Below, in pieces: positions 1-4,910 of a stretch of 7,371 nt of DNA; position 1 is the first letter of the stretch; each line of letters starts with the position of its first letter. The stretch is from an uncultured Clostridia bacterium (GTDB lineage Bacteria; Bacillota; Clostridia; Oscillospirales; Ruminococcaceae). The position numbers and the translations under genes are program-made. The notes under the pieces are model-generated. The model saw only the letters and a program-made list of their open reading frames with translations. It was not told the origin of the DNA and searched no databases. The stretch is from assembly GCA_947381875.1 (NCBI GenBank), contig CANCXY010000170.1, positions 1 to 7,371 on the forward strand, in the 5' to 3' direction.

Positions 1-613
<613 letters not shown>

Positions 614-1046
614 CATGATCGACGAAAAACATATGGTGTTTCTGGATCGTATTGTGAAAGCAACGGGGGCCAAAATAGTCCTTTCGACATCATGGCGCAC
701 GCACTGGGACGCGGTACCGGAAAAATGCGGCGAGGCAGGGCGGGAAATTGATCGGATCTTCGGGAAATATGATATGGAGATCATTGGGAAAACGCCGGTC
801 CTGAAAGATCGCGGCAGGGCGCAGGAAATACAATGCTGGCTGGACAGCCGCCCGGATATTGAGCGGTATGTCATTTTGGATGATTCGCCGTTCGGCTGGT
901 GCAAGCTGTCGGGGCATCTGGTACGGACAGGGGGCCTGACAGACGGTTTGGATGCTGAGACGGCGGAAGCGGCTATCGCGATTTTGAGCGGAAGCGGAAG
1001 TTTTTGATAAAAACACTTGCAAACAAATAAAATGTTGATATTTCCC

Positions 1047-1065
1047 TTCCCCTCCGGGCGGGGAA
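1047..1065. repeat. GC-rich hairpin between HAD and DUF1015 genes
   Basis: TTCCCC (1047-1052) pairs with GGGGAA (1060-1065) around a 7-nt loop TCCGGGC. No T-run follows, so it is not a standard terminator. It resembles the stronger hairpin at 2410-2442 in its C-run, TCCGG core and G-run. It lies between two genes that may be co-transcribed and ends 23 nt before the DUF1015 start. Confidence 0.55.
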
Positions 1066-1088
1066 ATGCAGAGAAAGGCAGGCCCATA

Positions 1089-2369
1089 ATGACAAAACCC
1101 TTTACAGCAGCCGATATCCTCCTTCCCGCCGCCGGGACCGACCTCTCCCGCTTTGCCGCGCTGGCCTGCGACCAGTTCACCAGCGAACCGGCGTATTGGG
1201 CCGAGGCTGAGCGCATCGCCGAGGGGGTACCCAGTACGCTCCATCTGACACTGCCCGAAGCGTATCTGGACGCCCCGGATGTCGGCGCGCGCATGGATAC
1301 CATCCATGACACCATGAGACGATATCTTGACACCGTTCTCACGCGCCGCCTGCACGGCTTCGTCTATGTGGAGCGCACGACGGACAGCGGCACGCGGCAG
1401 GGCCTTGTGGGCGCGGTCGACCTGGACGCCTACAGCTATGACTCCGCCGCGTCCGCGCTGGTGCGCCCCAGTGAACGCACCGTCCCGGAGCGCATTCCCC
1501 CGCGTTTGGCTGTCCGGCGCGGCGCGGCGCTGGAAACGCCGCATATCATGATGCTGCTGGACGATGCGCGGAAAACCATCGTAGAACCTCTGGCGGAACG
1601 ATACGCGGGGCGGGAATGCCTCTATGACATCCCCCTGATGTTAGGCGGCGGCACGGTGCGCGGCTGGGCTGTCACGGACGCGGACGAAGTGGCCGCGCTG
1701 GAAAACGCGATCGCCGCGCTGGGCACGCCGGGGGCTTTTGCGGAAAAATATCCCGCCGCGGCGGGGCGCGCGCCGTTCGCGCTGGCGGTCGGCGACGGCA
1801 ACCACTCGCTGGCGTGCGCAAAGGCGTATTGGGAGGAATTGAAGCCCACCATTTTAGAACCCGCGCGCGCCAATCATCCCGCGCGGTACTGTTTGGCGGA
1901 AGTCGTCAATCTGCACAGCGGCGCGCTGACGTTTGCGCCCATCCACCGCGCGGTGTTCGGCGTTCCCCTGCCCGCTCTTCTGGCCGATTTCACCCACTTC
2001 CTCGCCGCGCGGGGGGCGTCTGTTACAGCGGACGGGGCCGGGCAGGTGTTCACATTTTTCGACGGCGCGCATACAGAGCGCCGCGCCGTGCAGAACGCCC
2101 CCTGCGCGCTGGCCGTGGAGACAATGGAAAACTGGCTCACCGCGTTCCTGGCCGAGACGCCCGCCGCGCGGGTTGACTATATCCACGACGAGGAGAGCCT
2201 GCGCGGCATTGTGCGGGCGCAGCCGGGCGCGGTGGGAATCGTAATGCCGCCCATCGACAAGGACAACCTTCTGCTGGGCGTAGCGCAGGGCGGTGTTTTG
2301 CCGAAAAAGGCGTTTTCGATGGGGAACGCGCGGGAAAAACGCTATTATTTAGAGTGCCGCGGGTTGTAA
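1089..2369 (+). CDS. DUF1015 family protein
   Basis: The 426-residue product matches the usual length of DUF1015 (PF06245/COG4198) proteins, which are cytoplasmic and of unproven function. Recognisable family blocks are the N-terminal AALACDQFTSEPAYW (residues 23-37) and the conserved GDGNHS block (G235-S240), whose His and Asp are likely functional. The C-terminus, IVMPPIDKDNLLLGVAQGGVLPKK, is also typical. The ATG at 1089 is chosen because an AAAGG ribosome site (1074-1078) precedes it by 10 nt. A TTG at 1017 would add 24 residues unlike the family. In other clostridia this gene often sits beside serine biosynthesis genes (recalled, not visible here), so a link to serine metabolism is possible but unsupported in this window. 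Base composition is strongly GC-rich (75% over one counted stretch, 1441-1500). The stop codon overlaps the -35 element of the next promoter. Confidence 0.88.
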   Translation: MTKPFTAADILLPAAGTDLSRFAALACDQFTSEPAYWAEAERIAEGVPSTLHLTLPEAYLDAPDVGARMDTIHDTMRRYLDTVLTRRLHGFVYVERTTDSGTRQGLVGAVDLDAYSYDSAASALVRPSERTVPERIPPRLAVRRGAALETPHIMMLLDDARKTIVEPLAERYAGRECLYDIPLMLGGGTVRGWAVTDADEVAALENAIAALGTPGAFAEKYPAAAGRAPFALAVGDGNHSLACAKAYWEELKPTILEPARANHPARYCLAEVVNLHSGALTFAPIHRAVFGVPLPALLADFTHFLAARGASVTADGAGQVFTFFDGAHTERRAVQNAPCALAVETMENWLTAFLAETPAARVDYIHDEESLRGIVRAQPGAVGIVMPPIDKDNLLLGVAQGGVLPKKAFSMGNAREKRYYLECRGL

Positions 2370-2392
2370 TCTGCCGAAAAAAGGCGTATAAT
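2364..2392 (+). promoter_or_regulatory. Sigma-A-type promoter, probably for aspS
   Basis: TTGTAA (2364-2369) and a perfect TATAAT (2387-2392) are separated by exactly 17 nt. The -35 element includes the TAA stop of the DUF1015 gene. Transcription would start near 2399 and give aspS a 5' leader of about 300 nt. No other equally good promoter is seen between here and 2701. Confidence 0.72.
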
Positions 2393-2409
2393 AGAGAAAT
2401 CAATTTTAC

Positions 2410-2442
2410 CTGTTCCTCCCCGCCTCCGGCGGGGAGGAACAG
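2410..2442. repeat. Perfect 15-bp stem hairpin in the aspS leader
   Basis: CTGTTCCTCCCCGCC (2410-2424) pairs perfectly with GGCGGGGAGGAACAG (2428-2442) around a 3-nt loop. No T-run follows on either strand, so intrinsic termination is doubtful. Because it lies downstream of the promoter at 2364-2392 it would form at the very start of the aspS transcript, where it could protect the 5' end. It could also simply be a palindromic intergenic repeat. A smaller 5-bp hairpin (CCGGA 2443-2447 with TCCGG 2455-2459) follows at once, then an 8-bp direct repeat GGGCAATC at 2458-2465 and 2470-2477. Confidence 0.8.
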
Positions 2443-2491
2443 CCGGATGTATTCTCCGGGCAATCCCAGGGGCAATCATAACATTTTGGTG

Positions 2492-2512
2492 CCCTCAAAT
2501 GAAATTTGAGGG
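2492..2512. repeat. AT-rich hairpin at the outer edge of the left repeat copy
   Basis: CCCTCAAAT (2492-2500) pairs with ATTTGAGGG (2504-2512) around GAA. It abuts the outer end of the 2518-2661 repeat, in the same relative place as the aspS terminator beside the right copy. Read on the minus strand it is followed only by a short CACCAAAA stretch, and on the plus strand by TGATTAAAAG, so any terminator activity would be weak. Confidence 0.65.
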
Positions 2513-2517
2513 TGATT

Positions 2518-2661
2518 AAAAGTTTCGTCCACCTTTTCACTGCGCCCGCAGGCGCGTCCAGCGAGCAACCGACGCGCAGCGGCGGCTCTTAGCGAGTCGG
2601 AAAGGTGGCGGAGTCCAGAGGCAGAGCCTCTGGCAGGATTCCAAAGGGCAGCGCCCTTTGG
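2518..2661 (-). repeat. Modular intergenic repeat, left copy (inverted relative to the right copy)
   Basis: This 144-bp segment is the reverse complement of 4486-4653, with about 140 of 148 aligned positions matching apart from one 20-nt module absent here. It is a string of small hairpins: GCGCC/GGCGC near 2532-2545, an imperfect arm pair around the GCGCAGCGGCGG block, CCAGAGG/CCTCTGG around 2614-2632, and CCAAAGGGC/GCCCTTTGG at 2641-2661. A further stem, CGGGC/GCCCG (2662-2675), follows outside the shared region. The element lies inside the predicted aspS leader and ends 27 nt before the ribosome site. It has no coding potential resembling a protein family. Confidence 0.9.
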
Positions 2662-2688
2662 CGGGCGGCAGCCCGGAAGATTATGGAT

Positions 2689-2696
2689 GAGGTGAT
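2689..2696 (+). promoter_or_regulatory. Ribosome binding site of aspS
   Basis: GAGGTGAT is a long match to the 16S anti-Shine-Dalgarno and places the start at the ATG of 2701. This rules out the in-frame extension through the repeat that begins at 2605. Confidence 0.88.
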
Positions 2697-2700
2697 AGAG

Positions 2701-4476
2701 ATGGACACAATGGGGATGCTGCGCCGCACACATTACTGCGGGGGTTTGCGCGCGGGTGATGCTGGCACGCGGATGACGGTGGCCGGGTCGGTGGCGCGGT
2801 GCCGCGACAAAGGCGGCGTGATCTTTGTTGATCTGCGCGATACGACGGGCATTTTGCAGTTGATTTTTGACGATTCTACCCAGCGTGATGTGTTCGGGAA
2901 AGCCTCAACGCTCAAAAGCGAGTATGTGGTGATGGCCGAGGGTACGCTGCGTCTGCGCGAGGCGAAAACCGATAAGATCGCGACGGGGGACGTGGAACTG
3001 TTTGTGACGGATCTGCGCGTTTTGAGCGCCGCAGAAACGACGCCGTTTGAGATACGCGACGGGTTGAATGTGAACGACCAGCTCCGGCTGAAATACCGGT
3101 ATCTTGACTTGCGGCGTCCGTCAGCGCACGAGCCGATTGTAATGCGCGCGAAGATTGCGAAAGCCATCCGCGCCTATTATGACGCGCAGGATTTTGTGGA
3201 GATCGAAACGCCGATGCTCATTAAATCGACGCCGGAGGGCGCGCGGGATTACCTTGTGCCAAGCCGTGTGCAGCCGGGGCATTTTTACGCGCTGCCGCAG
3301 TCGCCGCAGCTGTATAAGCAGCTTTTGATGCTTTCGGGGTTTGATAAATATTATCAGATTGTGCGCTGCTTCCGGGACGAGGATCTGCGCGCGAACCGTC
3401 AGCCGGAGTTCACGCAGGTGGATATGGAAATGTCGTTCTGCGACGAAAACGACATTATGACGGTGAACGAGGGACTGATCAAGCACCTGTTCAAGGAAAT
3501 CCTGGGGAAAGATGTGGAAACGCCGTTCCGCCGTATGCCCTATCCGGAGGCAATGGCGCGGTACGGGTCCGACAAACCCGACACCCGTTTTGGCCTGGAG
3601 CTTCAGGATGTGACGGACGCGGTGCGCGGCTGCGGCTTCTCGGTGTTTGCAAACGCTGTAGAGGCGGGCGGCAGCGTGCGCCTGATTAACGCGAAGGGCC
3701 TCGCCGATAAGCTGACGCGCAAGGAGATTGACAAGCTGACGGAGACGGCGAAAACCTACGGCGCGAAGGGCCTGGCGTACACGCGCATCACCGCCGACGC
3801 CGCCACGTCAAGTTTTGAAAAGTTCCTCACGGAGGAGGAAAAAACCGCCCTGCACAAAGCGGCGGACGCACAGCCCGGCGACGTGCTGTTACTGGCCGCC
3901 GACGCCCGCAATGACATTGTATTTGCGGCCCTGGGCGCGGTGCGCCTCGCCATCGCCGAAAAGTGCGGCCTGATCGACAAAAACAGGTTTGATTTCCTCT
4001 GGGTAACAGATTTCCCCTTCTTCGAGTATTCCGACGAGGAAAACCGCTGGATGGCAAAGCACCACCCCTTTACCATGCCCCGTTTAGAGGACCTGGACAA
4101 GGTGGAGGCCGACCCCGGCGCGGTGCGCGCGTTGGCGTATGACATGGTGCTGAACGGCGAGGAGATCGGCGGCGGCTCCATCCGCATCAATGATCCGGCC
4201 ATCCAGGACCGCATGCTGCGCGCCCTCGGCTTCACCGAACAGCGCGCCCGCGACAGTTTCGGGTTCCTGATGGACGCCTACAAGTATGGCGCGCCCCCCC
4301 ACGGCGGCATGGCCTACGGCTTTGACCGCCTCGTCATGTCCATGCTCGGCATCGACTCCATCCGCGACGTGGTCGCCTTCCCCAAAGTCCAGAACGCCGG
4401 CGAGCCTATGTCCGGCTGCCCGGAATGTGTCGACCCCAAACAGCTCGCGGAACTGTCGATTGCGCTTGTGGAGTAG
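2701..4476 (+). CDS. aspS: Aspartyl-tRNA synthetase
   Basis: The enzyme joins L-aspartate to tRNA-Asp using ATP, a cytoplasmic class II aminoacyl-tRNA synthetase reaction. The 591 residues are the normal bacterial length. An N-terminal OB-fold anticodon-binding domain covers about 1-105 (LRRTHYCG, GGVIFVDLRD). The motif 1 region is around YRYLDLRRP (132-140). The catalytic core has TPEGARDYLVPSR and QSPQ (200-203), and motif 2 is FRDEDLR...RQPEFTQ (224-239). The bacteria-specific GAD insert spans roughly 285-425. Motif 3 is GFDR (540-543) after PPHGGMAYG. The expected catalytic arginines are present (R225, R543). In the anticodon domain the usual GWV-RRRD-L/H reads GSVARCRDKGG, with Ser30 in place of Trp, Cys34 in place of Arg, and Lys37 at the site linked to discriminating versus non-discriminating enzymes. 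The gene has its own promoter and terminator and is bracketed by an inverted pair of repeats. Confidence 0.97.
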   Translation: MDTMGMLRRTHYCGGLRAGDAGTRMTVAGSVARCRDKGGVIFVDLRDTTGILQLIFDDSTQRDVFGKASTLKSEYVVMAEGTLRLREAKTDKIATGDVELFVTDLRVLSAAETTPFEIRDGLNVNDQLRLKYRYLDLRRPSAHEPIVMRAKIAKAIRAYYDAQDFVEIETPMLIKSTPEGARDYLVPSRVQPGHFYALPQSPQLYKQLLMLSGFDKYYQIVRCFRDEDLRANRQPEFTQVDMEMSFCDENDIMTVNEGLIKHLFKEILGKDVETPFRRMPYPEAMARYGSDKPDTRFGLELQDVTDAVRGCGFSVFANAVEAGGSVRLINAKGLADKLTRKEIDKLTETAKTYGAKGLAYTRITADAATSSFEKFLTEEEKTALHKAADAQPGDVLLLAADARNDIVFAALGAVRLAIAEKCGLIDKNRFDFLWVTDFPFFEYSDEENRWMAKHHPFTMPRLEDLDKVEADPGAVRALAYDMVLNGEEIGGGSIRINDPAIQDRMLRALGFTEQRARDSFGFLMDAYKYGAPPHGGMAYGFDRLVMSMLGIDSIRDVVAFPKVQNAGEPMSGCPECVDPKQLAELSIALVE

Positions 4477-4485
4477 GAAACGTCC

Positions 4486-4653
4486 CCAAAGGGCGCTGCC
4501 CTTTGGAATCCTGCCAGCGTCCCGCTGGACCGGCCAAAGGCTCTGCCTTTGGAATCCGCCACCCTTTCCGACTCGCTAAGAGCCGCCGCTGCGCGGCGGT
4601 TGCTCGCGTGGACGCGCCTGCGGGCGCAGTGAAAAGGGTGGACGGAAACTTTT
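4486..4653 (+). repeat. Modular intergenic repeat, right copy
   Basis: This 168-bp segment begins 10 nt after the aspS stop and is the reverse complement of 2518-2661. Relative to the left copy it has four single-base insertions, four substitutions, and one extra 20-nt module at about 4515-4534 that contains a 6-bp hairpin (CCAGCG/CGCTGG). Stems read along it are CCAAAGGGC/GCCCTTTGG (4486-4506), the inserted hairpin, CCAAAGG/CCTTTGG (about 4534-4552), CCGCCGC/GCGGCGG (about 4583-4599) and GCGCC/GGCGC (about 4613-4626). It lies between the gene and its terminator, so it would form the 3' untranslated region of aspS mRNA. Confidence 0.92.
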
Positions 4654-4656
4654 CAT

Positions 4657-4690
4657 GCGCCCATACATGCGTATGGGCGCGGATTTTTTT
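4657..4690 (+). terminator. Rho-independent terminator of aspS
   Basis: GCGCCCATAC (4657-4666) pairs perfectly with GTATGGGCGC (4671-4680) around ATGC. GGA and a run of seven T (4684-4690) follow. This is a textbook intrinsic terminator and should end the aspS transcript after its repeat-containing tail. Confidence 0.93.
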
Positions 4691-4700
4691 GTATTGATTC

Positions 4701-4786
4701 GCGGGAGTGTCCGCATCGCAGAGCGATTGCCATGTACCTCTTTATGGGTGGAGAAATATACAAAAACTCCCGCTTTGGACACTCCC
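4701..4786. other. Structured spacer closed by a 10-bp inverted repeat
   Basis: GGGAGTGTCC (4703-4712) is the inverted match of GGACACTCCC (4777-4786). The overlapping GCGGGAGT (4701-4708) also matches ACTCCCGC (4766-4773), so the left arm can pair with either of two right arms but not both. Inside is a small hairpin with TCGC/GCGA around AGA and a GCA/TGC extension (4713-4730). It sits between the aspS terminator and the next promoter. It could be a tiny transposon-derived element (terminal repeats about 84 bp apart, though no flanking target duplication is visible) or a structured RNA. No open frame of note is present. Confidence 0.6.
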
Positions 4787-4802
4787 TCCCCTCACGGCGG
4801 CC

Positions 4803-4831
4803 TTGCAAAAATGGGGAAGATGTGATAAGAT
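4803..4831 (+). promoter_or_regulatory. Extended -10 promoter of the LRR surface protein gene
   Basis: TTGCAA (4803-4808) and TAAGAT (4826-4831) are 17 nt apart, and a TG dinucleotide sits one base before the -10 element. Transcription would begin near 4838 and give a leader of about 70 nt. That leader contains an 8-bp stem (TGGGAAAA 4859-4866 with TTTTCCCA 4878-4885) around an 11-nt loop, ending about 14 nt before the ribosome site. Confidence 0.65.
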
Positions 4832-4898
4832 AAAATTAAAATGGAACGAAATACCTGTTGGGAAAAGGATGCACGATTTTTCCCATATTGATCCGAAA

Positions 4899-4904
4899 GA
4901 GAGG
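4899..4904 (+). promoter_or_regulatory. Ribosome binding site of the LRR protein gene
   Basis: GAGAGG lies 6 nt before the ATG at 4911 and, together with the signal peptide that follows directly, fixes that start. Confidence 0.8.
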
Positions 4905-4910
4905 TAGTAA

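Noticed and set aside
1017..1088. TTG start giving a longer DUF1015 protein
   Set aside because: The 24 extra residues encode the hairpin at 1047-1065 and do not resemble the family, while the ATG at 1089 has a well-spaced ribosome site.
2605..2700. In-frame N-terminal extension of aspS
   Set aside because: It translates the intergenic repeat, has no ribosome site, and would add 32 residues absent from AspRS proteins. The strong GAGGTGAT site supports 2701.
2393..2700. T-box riboswitch upstream of aspS
   Set aside because: No T-box sequence (AGGGTGGNACCGCG-like) and no terminator with a T-run precede the gene. The GGTGGCGG at 2604-2611 belongs to the repeat.
4701..4786. Complete insertion sequence
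   Set aside because: The interval between the inverted repeats is too short for a transposase, and no target-site duplication is visible at the flanks.
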